The translations under genes were made by a program, and so were the position numbers. The notes under the pieces are model-generated. The model made no database searches and was not told the DNA's origin. It was given only the letters and a program-made list of their open reading frames with translations. Positions 10,071 through 20,411 of a stretch of DNA of 64,000 bases are shown here, piece after piece; position 1 is the first letter of the stretch; every line of letters begins with the position of its first letter. The stretch is from Parastagonospora avenae f. sp. tritici 18332-5 (lineage: Eukaryota; Ascomycota; Dothideomycetes; Pleosporales; Phaeosphaeriaceae): NCBI GenBank assembly GCA_022559985.1, contig JAFJTR010000033.1, positions 127,247-191,246 on the forward strand, in the 5' to 3' direction.

Positions 10071-11010
10071 ATGAATTCACACGAGAAACTTCTTGCCTCT
10101 GATGAAGACAGTGACTTCGAGAATGCTGGCTACATTCAACGTCGAAGGAAGCATCCAAAGACCGAATTTCTCCGTTACATCTTCGGACTATTTGTGTTGG
10201 TCGTTACCAACGTTGCTTCATTCATCTGGGGCAGCTATTCGCCGAGGACTGAACTCGAGCATATGAAAGCAATCAATGTTTGGTGTTAGTGCTGTTCTTT
10301 TCAACTATACTCCCAAGCCAACAGTCCTTAACTAAAAGTCCCTAGCACCTCTTCACTCATCAATTCCGTACCATCTCCACGCCGACATGCTGAACGCAAC
10401 TACCCAAACCGACAACCCATCTCTCTGGCGCGCTGATCCGAGTCCCGAGGGCGACCAGCTGTGGAAAGACAACTGGGATACAAAACCCATGCTTATTCCA
10501 TTCGACAATATCACGATACTAGGCTAGGATCCAGAATACGCTCCACGTTGGCCGTACGAAAGCACCACCATGACGCCAGTCGGCAGTCATGCTCATCATC
10601 TCCTCCACTGTCTCGACGTTCTTCGCAAAACTGTATGGGCAGACCACTACTGGCCTCACGGTAATCTGAACCCCGGTCATCGTAACCACCGGACCCATTG
10701 CATCGACATTCTCCGCCAGGATCTCATGTGCCGCGCCCCAATGGACGTATATCCTTTCATATGGCTGGAGTCAGAACCAGCAGCACAGCCGAACTTCAAC
10801 ATCAGTATGAAATGTGGAGACTGGGACGAGATGCTGGCGCAGTGGAAAGAGAGACAATTGAGCGAAAAGGAGGTACACATGGATCCTGAAAAGTCGGAGG
10901 GGGTGAAGGAATGGCCGGCTCCGAATGCGCTGAAGGAAGAGAATGCGGTGTTGGAGGAGCTTTGCAATAAGCCGGGCGTGCATTGTACTATAGATGGAGA
11001 ACCTATATAG
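10071..11010 (+). CDS. UstYa-like (DUF3328) oxidase, interrupted by an in-frame TAG
   Basis: Exon 1 runs from ATG 10071 (or 10047 in the same frame) to 10276, exon 2 from 10346, with an intron at 10277-10345 (GTTAGT...CCCTAG). Residues 1-30 are polar with basic RRRKH, followed by one membrane helix (FLRYIFGLFVLVVTNVASFIW), the type II topology of UstYa proteins. Downstream come a PSPEGDQLW block and the two diagnostic motifs HHLLHC (about 10588-10611) and HRTHC (about 10687-10705), each HxxHC, then a conserved CRAPMDVYPF. UstYa/DUF3328 proteins perform oxidative cyclisation in dikaritin RiPP and some other fungal pathways. The frame contains TAG at 10525-10527, with recognisable family sequence on both sides in the same frame; no in-phase GT donor could splice it out. 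Either a recent nonsense mutation, a sequencing error, or a strain-specific null. The stretch from ATG 10570 alone would keep both HxxHC motifs but lose the helix. Confidence 0.75.
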
Positions 11011-11505
11011 CCTAGGGGAAAATACAGGTAGTGCATATATCTCCCCTTTGCGCGCGCTGCTACGCAACGTGCGCAAGTCTACGTAGACTTTGCGTTTATG
11101 TAGGCATTTTATCTTTAGGCATAGGTTAAGTATCTGTCATATGTACAGATCTAAAGAAACACGGTCGATCATAAACACATTCTGAGCAAGTCGTTAGGAA
11201 GATATGTGTTCGCATTGCACGGTACCACAATGTAGCATTCGAGGGGCGATGAGAGGGATTAGCTTTCAGCAAGCGTGACCACAGCCATGTTTCAAGCACT
11301 GACACCATTGCACTTCACAATCGCATCAACACCATCATCTGAAAGACTAGTCTCTATTTCATCCATCCATCCATCACCCCAACTAAACATACGAAACCCC
11401 TCGCAAAGAAAGAACTCAACCCCCCACCAGGCCAAAGGCAGAAGGATTGGAAACGCGCCCCCTTACACCCCACCCTGTCTTTCCCCCCCAATCATAGCCT
11501 CGCAC
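11011..11505. other. Intergenic region with repeat copy B
   Basis: Contains copy B of the diverged direct repeat (11103-11257) directly downstream of the UstYa-like gene; the remainder (CA-rich, 11340-11500) probably carries the 3' UTR of the minus-strand secreted protein gene. No gene seen. Confidence 0.5.
11103..11257 (+). repeat. Diverged direct repeat, copy B
   Basis: Partner of 7957-8073, about 3.1 kb apart in the same orientation, with matching blocks in the same order. A third, much weaker match (TATACGAATGTAATAAAACA...) is near 13025-13070. Confidence 0.6.
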
Positions 11506-12070
11506 TCAAACGTGGCAGCGGTACGAGCTAATAATATCGTTGAAGTTGAAATCAGCCAAGTTCGTAATGCCCGGCTTGGTGATGAGGATGTTGTTTCCAT
11601 TACACCCGCTGTCCTGGTACACGCTGCAGGCGAAGGAATCCGGGCCGGCGGAGCTGATGCTGTCCTGGAAGGGGGAAGCCAAAGTGACTATATGATGCGT
11701 TAGGCCACTACTAACAAGGGGGTGTGAACATGGTGATTCTGGATAGTGTGTGCTTACAGCAGACGTCAGTGGTGAAAGCCAGGTTCTGGCAGATGCCGCC
11801 GAAGTTCTTGTCCGTGCAAACGAAGAAGTTGCCGTTACCGCGCCTGGAGTTCAGTCAGCATATTGTATTCCCTTGGATATTGAGGGGAGGATTTTACTTC
11901 TCCACGCTGCGCTCCACAGGCCCGGCTTCTTGCGTGATGCTCAGGCTGGTGGCAACGGGGGTGCCGGGGACGTGGATGGCGATGCCGGGGGTGACGGAGC
12001 GGCTGTCGACGGCGGCGCCCAGAGCGAGGCCGGAGCTGCTGAGAGCCAGGGCGATAGTGGTGAACTGCAT
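11506..12070 (-). CDS. Small secreted cysteine-containing protein, crystallin-like
   Basis: Three minus-strand exons: 11898-12070, 11758-11843 and 11506-11687, with introns 11844-11897 (GTAAAA...CCAG) and 11688-11757 (GTAAGC...ATAG, branch CTAAC). The spliced protein has 146 residues. Residues 1-19 form a signal peptide. A ~38-residue propeptide ends in Lys-Arg, created across the first intron, so Kex2 would release a mature domain of about 87 residues. That domain has the pattern VCTDKNFGGICQNL, then SPFQDSISSAGPD, then a Cys-containing YQDSGC and a final SSYRC: the spacing of beta/gamma-crystallin-like or peptidase-inhibitor-I36-like secreted proteins (family resemblance, not proven). Such proteins are common in plant-associated fungi; an effector role is inference. 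Six cysteines in the mature part. Confidence 0.75.
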
Positions 12071-12170
12071 TTTGAATGGATTGAAGAAGTTTTTTGGGGC
12101 TGCGAGAAGATGCTGAAGACTGAAGACTGAAGTTGTTGGTGCTGTGGGGAAGAGCACGAACTGGCTCTTC

Positions 12171-12178
12171 TTTATATG
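12171..12178 (-). promoter_or_regulatory. TATA-like element of the small secreted protein gene
   Basis: Minus-strand ACATATAAA lies about 100 bases upstream of the ATG at 12070. Confidence 0.45.
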
Positions 12179-13392
12179 TGTTATGAGACCAGTGATCTAA
12201 CTGTCTTTCCAATCGAGGACTGTGACGGACGCACGAATCCTCACTTGTTATGCTCTGAAGTGGTAACATACTCCTTCTGCTACACAGCTGACGTGAGGAA
12301 TGCCTTTACTCTGAGCCATTGCCACTCTCTCGATTCTCTTACCACAGGAGCGGGAAAATGGCTCCATTTTATCAATTGCTTACTTGGGTTTACGCTCTTT
12401 CCTTCATTTCCTAGCAAGAAAGGTTGTTCTGCTTTCTGAATGGGACACGGAGTAACCCACGTGGACAATTGAAAGATAAGTACATCGCAGATCAGAAATT
12501 ATTGTTCGACAATTTCGGGAGAAAGCCTGAGTGCTCAAGTGATGCTACTGACACTTCTTGTGTTCGTGTAGACGTGATTCTTCACTGATATCGCTTAGAG
12601 CGCGGCAGTAAGTCTCACAAGACCGAAAACAGCAAGAGTAACACCATGCATACACGAGATATGTCGACACATCGCCATCGCGTGTGTGGAAAGGTCGAGA
12701 TTACCCAGCTAGCTGAGCACTATTGAATATGTGCAGTAGTACCACGCGCGAGATCTCGAGGCGATATTGCCATGTATGTCAGAGGCAATATAGTGCATCT
12801 CACTCTCAGCACGAGAAAAAGTAAACTTTCCAAGGCTAGAAAGGGCGAGTTGTAGTGTGTCTAGTTCTATGCACGAGAAAAAGTGAACTTCCAAGGTTGG
12901 ATACGAGGAATGGTGGGAGTAAGCCCTACGGATCCACTCTGTCGGGAAGCCATGTAATTACCATTAAATTAGTACAGCTGGAAGCTTATTACGCAGCGTA
13001 GAGACAATTGAGCTTTTGATTTAGCTTAGCGTATATACGAATGTAATAAAACAGCATCATCAATGACTGACATAAATCCGATCATGTTGAAGATGTGTTT
13101 TCCCCACTAGTGCCCAAGTCTAGATCTTTGCTACAACTACACTTGAGGAAAGTTCCCAACTCTATCATATGCACCCTGCACACACAGCCCGCTCAACGCC
13201 GAACATTCAAGAAGCAAAAGAGAAAATGGGAAAGAGAAACAGGAGTATGACAATTCCCGCGCCGAAAACCCAGGTAATTTTAGTTGTACAGAGGTAGTCG
13301 CACAGAAAGCCATGAGGTATATGTACGTCAAAGCAGCACTTTTTTTGCAAGGATCCAGGACGCCGATTTGTTCGTCAGGCGCAAAGGCTGGT
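12179..13392. other. Intergenic region with a short direct repeat
   Basis: No gene seen. A near-identical block, CACGAGAAAAAGTRAACTT followed by CCAAGG, occurs at about 12809-12835 and 12871-12897. The end of the region holds the 3' UTR of the NADH dehydrogenase gene. Confidence 0.5.
12809..12897. repeat. Short direct repeat (about 27 bp, two copies)
   Basis: Two copies of GCACGAGAAAAAGTRAACTT plus CCAAGG separated by about 35 bases in non-coding sequence. Confidence 0.7.
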
Positions 13393-15223
13393 TTAGACAC
13401 GCGACACGTCGCGGCCAAAGACCTTAGCCTTGACCCAGTCCATGATGACAAGCACCCTGTTGCGCGTGCTGAAGCACATGCTGAGGTAAGCCGACCGCCA
13501 GAAAATATACGTCACGGTTCCGCCCGACGCAATGTTTCCAGAGAACCACGAGATATCGGCGACGGCCTTCTCGGAGCCAATGTAAGCGAGCGAACCCTGG
13601 TGAGAGTACTCAAAGGGACCGATTTGCTTGACGCGACGCAGGCGCTTCTGGAGGTTCTTGATTTCCTCGAAGATCTTGTCGCGGGCCTCCTTGCCGGGGG
13701 CCTTTTCTTGTGCGATGGAGAGTTCGGCGAGCTCGGCGTCGATTTCTTGTGTCTTGGCCATGTTGTTGAACATGCGTGCGAGGAAGGCGCCTTCTTGGGC
13801 GGCGACCTGGGCGGTGGGAGCATAGTTTGCGACGGCGCAGTCGCCGACGGCCCAGACATTTTCGGTGCCCTTGACAACGAGGTATTCGTTGACGGCGAGA
13901 CCGCGGCGCGAGTCCTTTTGCGCGGGGATCTGGTTGATCAGGTCCTTGACGACGGGGCGGAGTGCGTTACCGGTAGCCCAGACGAGAAGCCCGTAGGGGA
14001 TCTTCTCGAGCTGCTTCTTGCCGTCGGGGCCGACGGACTCAGCTTCAATGTACTTGGGAGCGACGTTCTTGACCATGGTCTTTGTGCGGATGGTGATGGC
14101 CTCCTCGTCGAACGTCTTCTCGGTGTAGTCGATAAGCTGCTTGGAGAACATGGGCAGGACGTTGGGGAGGGCCTCGACAAGGGTGACGTGGAAGTTGTCC
14201 TTGATCTCGGGGAGCCACTTCTTCAGATCAGAGTGGAAGAAATCTTGGAGCTCGCCAGCGAACTCGACACCAGTTGGTCCACCACCGACAACGACCATGT
14301 GTAGCAGACGCTTCTTCTCCTCGTCGGACTGGTCCTTGAACGTGGCAGTCTCGCAGCAGTCCATGATGCGGGCACGGATGCGCTGGGCGTCGCCGACCTC
14401 CTTCAGGAACAGACCGTTCTCGCGCACACCAGGGATACCTATCCATGTTAGCCATGACAAGCTTCCAATATCGTGTATGACGTACCGAAAGTCGCGTTCT
14501 CAGCGCCGACACCGACGACGAGCATGTCAAAGGGGACCTCGGTCGCAGAGGAGTCGCCCTTGATCTCCGAGTCGTCGTTGATGTAGACGATGCGCTTCTC
14601 GTAGTCGATCTTGGTAGCCTCGGCTTCGTAGTACTTGACGGCGGCCTTCTTGTGGCGCAAGAAGTTGCGGATCGGCTCCATGATGGAGCGGTGCTCGATG
14701 GTGCCGACGGTGCATGAGGGCAGCAGCGGGGTGAAGAGGAAGTAGTTGCGCGGCGAGACGACGATGACGTTGTAGTTTTCCGTGTCGAGCTTCTTCAGGA
14801 GAGAGACAGCTCCCCAGCCGGTACCTGCACGTGTCAGCTGAATGCCATGCTACAGCTTCTTCAATCGCGTTTCGACATACCTAGCACGACAAGCGTCTTC
14901 TTGCTCGCGTCGGGCTCAGGCTGGTCGTGCGGGTTGCGCATTTCGTAGATGCCGTAGCCAACGTAGCCCAGACCTGCGATGGCGGACAGCTGGGTGAGGC
15001 GCCATGTCCAGCGCAGCAGGCGGAACCTCCTCTTGGGCTTGGGCGGCTTCGCGTCAGTGGCAGCCCGGCGGACAGACTGGCGCAGGGCAATCTGGTGCTG
15101 GATGGGCCGCGGGGTCCATTGAGCTCTGCTGGCGATAAGAGACGGGCGCTGGGTGGTGAAGGCGCGGCGGCCGACCTGCGACACGAGGTTGGCGGCAGCA
15201 AAGGGCCGCATGTTGGGAGCCAT
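13393..15223 (-). CDS. Type II (alternative) NADH:ubiquinone oxidoreductase, mitochondrial
   Basis: Three exons, 14881-15223, 14486-14824 and 13393-14438, with introns of 56 and 47 bp; 575 residues. The N-terminus (MAPNMRPFAAANLVSQVGRR) is an Arg-rich presequence, followed by a hydrophobic segment at about 85-95 (LSAIAGLGYVGYGIYEM) as in external Nde-type enzymes. FAD is bound by VVLGTGWGAVSLLKKL (about 112-127; the glycine is split by intron 1), NADH by VVVGGGPTGVEFAGEL; the active-site-proximal VSPRNYFLFTPLLPS and the C-terminal FAD motif NVWAVGDCA are intact, as is the membrane-binding C-terminal helix pair. No EF-hand is seen. It passes electrons from NADH to ubiquinone without proton pumping and bypasses complex I. 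An upstream in-frame ATG at 15316 would weaken the presequence, so 15223 was chosen. Confidence 0.95.
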
Positions 15224-16394
15224 GGTGGGGATTGACGCTGCGGAGGTGCAGCACGCGGGCAATGGCAGGTTATTGATGAGGGCGATGGGGCGGACAAAAG
15301 GTGTTGAGGAGGTCAAGGGCTCGGGTGGACTGGATAGCGGCTCCGATCAACTTTTTCGCTGGCGATGACGAACTCAGCTACGGGGGAGCTGGGCGACTGC
15401 AGGGGTGCTAGCAGCTTGCTTCTGCGAACGATAAGCCTTTTCCAATTAAAGCATCCCTTGCCGCTCCCGCGCGACCACCATGAATTTTTCTCAAGCGAGG
15501 TACGTCTGTGTAGGCCATCCCACGCCTCAATGAAGATGCTATTTCCGTTGCCGTCTTCACCTCTACACTCTTCATCAATTCATATTTTCAAGTCAGTCAC
15601 ACATCAAGCACATTCCATATTTCTCCCGAGGCTGCATCTGGCACATCAATCGCCAAACCATGTTCGGTCCTACCCTTTCTATCTTAGCGAGTGATTGGCG
15701 CCAAATGGAGCCTCAACGCGGAAGGATAAAAGGTTGGCTTTGTGTAGTCCCTCAGAGTGCCTTTTAACCGAAACGCATCCCCTTCCAGACATGAGGCTCA
15801 AGTAGGTGTAAAATTTGGTGGAACCAAGGGTCCAGACGTCTCGACCCTGCGAATCACGCAATTCCATCCCACGTGCTTGGGGGTTGAGCGGTGTGACCAG
15901 GTTCACATGCTTTGACTAGGTAGATGTCGACGCACCGCATGTATCAGTCTCCCATTCTCGTATCCTGATGCCCGGATTACAATGGGCTGTCATTGACCTA
16001 CACCCAAGCAAACTACCTCAATAGTAAAAGTGGTGCTCCTAGTCCCTTTGGCTACTTCATCTTGCACCCCATCTTGACCTCGTAGAGCGTTGAAGTAGTC
16101 TTGTGATCTCGTGAAGTATTGCAGTAGTCTTGATTCATTACCAATAAACACAGACAGACTCGAGTCATCGTAGATACTTTGGTGTGTCGGCACAAACCTC
16201 ATCACGCGCCGACCGTAAGTAATGCAGATGCGCAATGACGCCCTCCATTCACCTCCAGCATAAGCTCTTATCGATAAGCCAGCTACTCCGCACCACGCAC
16301 TCATCAGCACCTCAAGCTGCCACACCTCCATACTTCTCTCACTACTCTCTCTTGAGCGATAATAAACATTGACATACCTTACATACACAGCACA
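15224..16394. other. Intergenic region between divergent genes
   Basis: Holds the divergent promoters of the NADH dehydrogenase and the DUF427 gene. Small open frames exist (for example plus 15365-15694) but none has recognisable features or splice support. Confidence 0.5.
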
Positions 16395-16760
16395 ATGCCC
16401 CACGCAACAGCCACCGTAAACGGCGTCCAAGTCGCCTCCACAGACACCTACGAAGTCGTCGACGGGAACATCTACGTAACCATCCTCCCATGCCCTGCCC
16501 TGCCCTCCCCCTCTCCCTCCCCCTCCCTTCTAACACGATATCAGTTCCCACCAGAAAGCATAACCCAATCGCACTTCACGCCCACGTCCACCAAAACCCA
16601 CTGCCCCTACAAAGGCGACGCATCCTACTACACCATCACAACCAACAAGACCGAAGTCAAAGACGCAGCGTGGTACTACCCGGAGCCGCTCGAGAGCATG
16701 AAGAAGATCAAGGGGTATGTTGCGTTTTACAAGGGGAAGGCCGAGGTGGAGAGTTCGTAG
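16395..16760 (+). CDS. DUF427 domain protein
   Basis: Two exons, 16395-16475 and 16545-16760, with a 69-bp intron (GTAACC...TCAG, branch CTAACA); the intron length is a multiple of three and lacks a stop, so an unspliced frame is also open. Splicing is supported because it joins GNIY directly to FPPESI, the DUF427 pattern, and removes a proline/serine-rich insert. The product has 98 residues. Conserved features: YFPPESI, CPYKGDASYY, AAWYYPEPL and the C-terminal VAFYKGKAEVE. DUF427 proteins are small single-domain proteins of unknown biochemical role, frequent in bacteria and filamentous fungi. No targeting signal. Confidence 0.85.
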   Translation: MPHATATVNGVQVASTDTYEVVDGNIYVTILPCPALPSPSPSPSLLTRYQFPPESITQSHFTPTSTKTHCPYKGDASYYTITTNKTEVKDAAWYYPEPLESMKKIKGYVAFYKGKAEVESS

Positions 16761-16830
16761 AATGCTTATCTTCATTGGGAGTCTATGAACGCCAGACATG
16801 CGAATCGTGAAAAGTTAAATGAAATCAAGG

Positions 16831-18355
16831 CTAATCCATGATCATCGTATCGTCGCCATCGACACCTACAGGCGAGGGCTCGAGCATGATGCCCCGCCCT
16901 CTGCCCTCGAGGAGTTCGCGCCGCACTTCGGGACTGATACTCTTGTGTCCGCGCGAGAGCAGGAGGTCGAGCAGCGCCTCGCGCTGGTCCTCGGTGATGT
17001 CGTTGCGATACCGCTGCGCAAACGCAAGTAGACACTGGTGCCAAATAACCGGCAACTTGCCATTGCCGCCCAGATCACCTGCCGTGGATTCCGTATCCAT
17101 TGCGTCCGGCGCAGTGACCACGCCGCGGAAGCGCAGGAAGTGGAAGACGACGGCGTCGATGACCTTGAATGGGAGCGCGTATTTCTTCTCTAGGAAGGTC
17201 TTGATGAAGATGTTGCAAGGGCCGGCGGCGTCGGGGTCGCTGGACATTTGCTCGGCGGCGATTTCGCAGCAGCGATGGAGGGCGACGGCGGAGTGCAGGA
17301 CGGGGACGGAGACCTTGGCGACGACGGAGGCGATTATCACGGCTTCGCGTTGGGTGCATGCGCCGTCTGTGAGCAAGGGGAACAAGAGACCCTTGAAGAA
17401 TGCGCTGGGTTTGTAGAGCGCTTTCTTCAGCGCGTTGTAGTAGTGGACGTTGAGCTTGTGTGTCTCGTTGATATTGTCTTGGACGGCGGGCAGGAGGACG
17501 GTGTTGAGGAAGATTTGCGCGGTTTGGGGCTTCGACGAGATGAAGATGCGGGTTGCGGCGAACATGGCGTTGGGCGTCCAGTTCTCGGGGCGTGTGATGC
17601 CTAGGAGGGTTTCCCAGGCGGGGATTGTGGGTAGGATCTTGAAGGGTTTGGGCAGTTTGCCAGACTTGTAACGGGACATGATGAGGCCGATCTTCGAGTA
17701 GACTGTGTATAATTAGCAAGCGCAGGTGATGAAGTGACTGTGTGATATTACCATCAACGACCTTCGCAGGCAGCTCGACAGCGTCTTCTGCATCGCCGCC
17801 ACCGAGAATTTCACGTGGTTGCTTGACTGCACCGTCTGATGCTTCGTGTGCCGCAATCTTCTCCAATATGAGCGCCGCCAAATCTGTCCCTGGGCCTTGT
17901 GGTTGTGCTTCTTCGCCCGGCCATACGATGGGATTCTCATCCGTGGGTATAAACTTGTTCCACGCCGCTAAATCGTTCGCATCAATCTCCACCTCTTCTA
18001 CCTCCTCGTCGTCTTCACCCCACGCCTCGTCGTCGTCCTCGATGTGTGCTACTTCCTCATCGTCCACCAGATCCTCCTCACCCATGCGTGACTCGAAGTC
18101 AAATGCGGGGTTGGCGCCTTCTTGTCGCTGCACCCGGCGTTCGCGCTCATCCTCCTCTTCTAGTTCGCGACCAATATCCAAGATCTTGCGCGAGCTCTTC
18201 GAGTCGACGAACTTGTCGTCTTCCTTCTCTTCCTTGTTGCGCTTCTGGCGCTTGGCGGGCTTTGACTTCCACGGATCTGAGGGTGCGTACTCTTCGGCGA
18301 GGGGGTTGTGTCGCTGTTGCACGGCCGCGCCGGGCGATTTGGGTGCTTTCGGCAT
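16831..18355 (-). CDS. Bystin/Enp1, 40S ribosome biogenesis factor
   Basis: Two exons, 17752-18355 and 16831-17702, joined in phase across a 49-bp intron (GTAATA...CACAG, branch GCTAATT); 491 residues. The first ~200 residues are charged, with basic KPAKRQKRNKEEKE (nuclear-localisation-like) and acidic runs (DDDEAWGEDDEEVEEVE). Residues ~200-470 form the helical bystin domain: SKIGLIMSRYKSGKLPK, then PAWETLL, ITRPENW, the SAFFKGLLFPLL segment and the ENP1 C-terminal block up to RFAQRY-like LAFAQRYRNDI. Enp1 is part of the 90S and late pre-40S particles and is needed for 20S pre-rRNA processing and export of the small subunit. Start at 18355 gives the standard N-terminus MPKAPKSPG. Confidence 0.95.
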
Positions 18356-18638
18356 CGTGGGTGTAGGCCCAGTGAGGCTGTGGAATTGGAGGGCGATGTA
18401 TGAACAACTTTTTGCAAGTGGTCTTAGAGTTTGACGGCGCCGTGAGTCGTGCGCAGAAATTGCTAGAGCGTAGGCGTGTATGTGGTGCTGCTCTAGAAAC
18501 TTTCGCAAAAGTTCATCGGCGAAAGATAAAAAGTTACGAAGTTAGTGTGGGGTGACTTTGAGAACCACGCTAGTAGCGCCTGCCATCCATAGATCGCCAT
18601 AGCTCCAGGTACCTTCAACTTTGGTAACAACACGCAAA

Positions 18639-20411
18639 ATGGCCGAATCACAGTCCAATTCACGGTCGAATACGCCGTCTCTCGCGCCTCCAATGCGGCG
18701 ACCTTTGGAGGAAGACCATGCGCCTGCTGTGTCTTCTCCACTGAACCCCAACCCCGATGCTGCGGCGCGTGCTCGACCAAAAGCTCCACCGCGTGAGCGC
18801 GAGCAGCGAGAGAAGCGCGAGACGTTGAAGAAACGCGAAGCTTCAGCGAATACGCGCGCCAGTACGCCCAATGCGAAAACAACCAAGAAAGAGCGTCCCT
18901 CAGCAGACTCGCCCATGCGCTATTCGATACCGGAACCCAAAGCTACCGACTACGAACCTCCCAAAGACGGCGTCTTCATCTCTCACGAACCCAACCCAAT
19001 CTTCACACCCGATGGCAGCGCAGAGCTAAAGAGACCGCATGATCAGGCTTGGAACAAGAAGGGCTACAAGTACACGCCCTGCGTGGCAGACCCGCTCTTC
19101 CGACATAAACAATACTATCGCCAGAGCGACTCCAGGCCGTATGGGCCGAGAATGAGCCATGAAGACTCTGACAAGTGGTTTCATTTCGACAACACTGGCA
19201 CTATTGTCACCCAAGAGAAAGGATGGCGAATGGGTCGAGGTAACGTCATAGCTCGAGAAGGGCGGGCATACTACGAGGTCAAGATCCTCCGAGGCATACC
19301 TGTGAACGGTCCCAAAGACCCCGTTGACCCAAACACCGGCGAGACAAAACCTGGACCACACGTACGAATGGGCTGGGCGAGACGAGAAGCGCCCTTGGAC
19401 GGCCCTGTAGGCTTCGACGGCTACAGCTATGGCATCACCGACGCACGCTTCGAGGCACAGCATCGGTCGCGCGCTTCCAAGATCTTCAGGCCTCTGCCGA
19501 AAGGTGCGAAAAGCAAACACATGAAGGCCAGACCACCGCACGGCAAGCCAGTGCCCGTCGAGTACATTACGGACGAACACATTCAGGAGGGTGATGTGAT
19601 AGGCCTAGAGATTCAGCTCCCAGCCTTGTCGCTACATCGCAAGGTCATTGAGGGTATCTACAACCCAGCAGTAGATCTGGGAGACGGATTCGATGTAGCG
19701 AACACGCAAGATCCGCTCGAGAAGCCTGTCGACATCATCCGCGACCGGATACCAGTTCCGTACAAAGGCAACTTCTACTTTGAGCAGTTGGACTATCAAG
19801 TAACCAAGATGGTCGAAGCATACCATGACCGGGGTCCAGCGCCAAAGATCTACCCTTCGCCCAACCACGAAGACGTTAGTGTAAGATCACTACCTCACTC
19901 GCAAATCAAGGTCTACAAGAACGGAAAAGAAGTCGGTATTGCATTTGAGAACCTTTTGGCATTCCTCCCTCCGGCAAGTGTGCCCTCAGTCGAGGCAGTC
20001 AAATCCGGTGCAAGACCTGGGTTCGATGACGGTATGGTTGGCTACATCCCTGCCATCTCACTCTTCAACGGAGGCATCGCGCAAGTCAACTTTGGTCCCG
20101 ATTTCTGGTACCCGCCTGAAGAGATGGTTCGCCAACGCGAACAGGACACGCAAATGGCTGGCAACGATAACGTGGAGCAACAAACACGAGAAGGCCGAAA
20201 GCTGCGGGCTATCGGCGATCGCTTCAAAGAGCAGATCGCGGAGGACGTCGTATGGGATATCATTGATGAAATCGACTTCTTTACGCAGGATGGAGGCTGG
20301 GAGTACAAGGGTGAGACTCCCCAAGATGTCGCCGGCAAATCAACACCACGCGCCCGAGGATTCGCGAACCCTGATGAGAATCTTGGTGTCGAAGTGGGCA
20401 AGAGGTACTGA
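18639..20411 (+). CDS. COMPASS/Set1C subunit Bre2 (Ash2 SPRY-domain protein)
   Basis: Single exon, 590 residues from ATG 18639. The N-terminal ~110 residues are basic and Ser/Pro-rich. A SPRY domain follows (about residues 165-450): KWFHFDNTGTIVTQEKGWRMGRGN, GRAYYEVKIL, HVRMGWARREAPLDGPVGFDGYSYG and the fungal insert with basic KGAKSKHMKARP, then QEGDVIGLEI. A final SPRY strand occurs late (GGIAQVNFGPDFWYPP, about residue 485), as in Bre2, where a long insertion splits the domain. Bre2/Ash2 works in the Set1 complex to promote histone H3K4 methylation. It is divergently arranged with the Enp1 gene, with about 280 bases between their starts. Confidence 0.93.
   Translation: MAESQSNSRSNTPSLAPPMRRPLEEDHAPAVSSPLNPNPDAAARARPKAPPREREQREKRETLKKREASANTRASTPNAKTTKKERPSADSPMRYSIPEPKATDYEPPKDGVFISHEPNPIFTPDGSAELKRPHDQAWNKKGYKYTPCVADPLFRHKQYYRQSDSRPYGPRMSHEDSDKWFHFDNTGTIVTQEKGWRMGRGNVIAREGRAYYEVKILRGIPVNGPKDPVDPNTGETKPGPHVRMGWARREAPLDGPVGFDGYSYGITDARFEAQHRSRASKIFRPLPKGAKSKHMKARPPHGKPVPVEYITDEHIQEGDVIGLEIQLPALSLHRKVIEGIYNPAVDLGDGFDVANTQDPLEKPVDIIRDRIPVPYKGNFYFEQLDYQVTKMVEAYHDRGPAPKIYPSPNHEDVSVRSLPHSQIKVYKNGKEVGIAFENLLAFLPPASVPSVEAVKSGARPGFDDGMVGYIPAISLFNGGIAQVNFGPDFWYPPEEMVRQREQDTQMAGNDNVEQQTREGRKLRAIGDRFKEQIAEDVVWDIIDEIDFFTQDGGWEYKGETPQDVAGKSTPRARGFANPDENLGVEVGKRY

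Noticed and set aside
10277..10527. A second intron in the UstYa-like gene hiding the TAG
   Set aside because: No GT at the required phase before the stop; candidate GT donors give the wrong downstream frame.
13312..14304. 330-codon plus-strand frame opposite the NADH dehydrogenase
   Set aside because: Shadow of a conserved gene; no features of its own.
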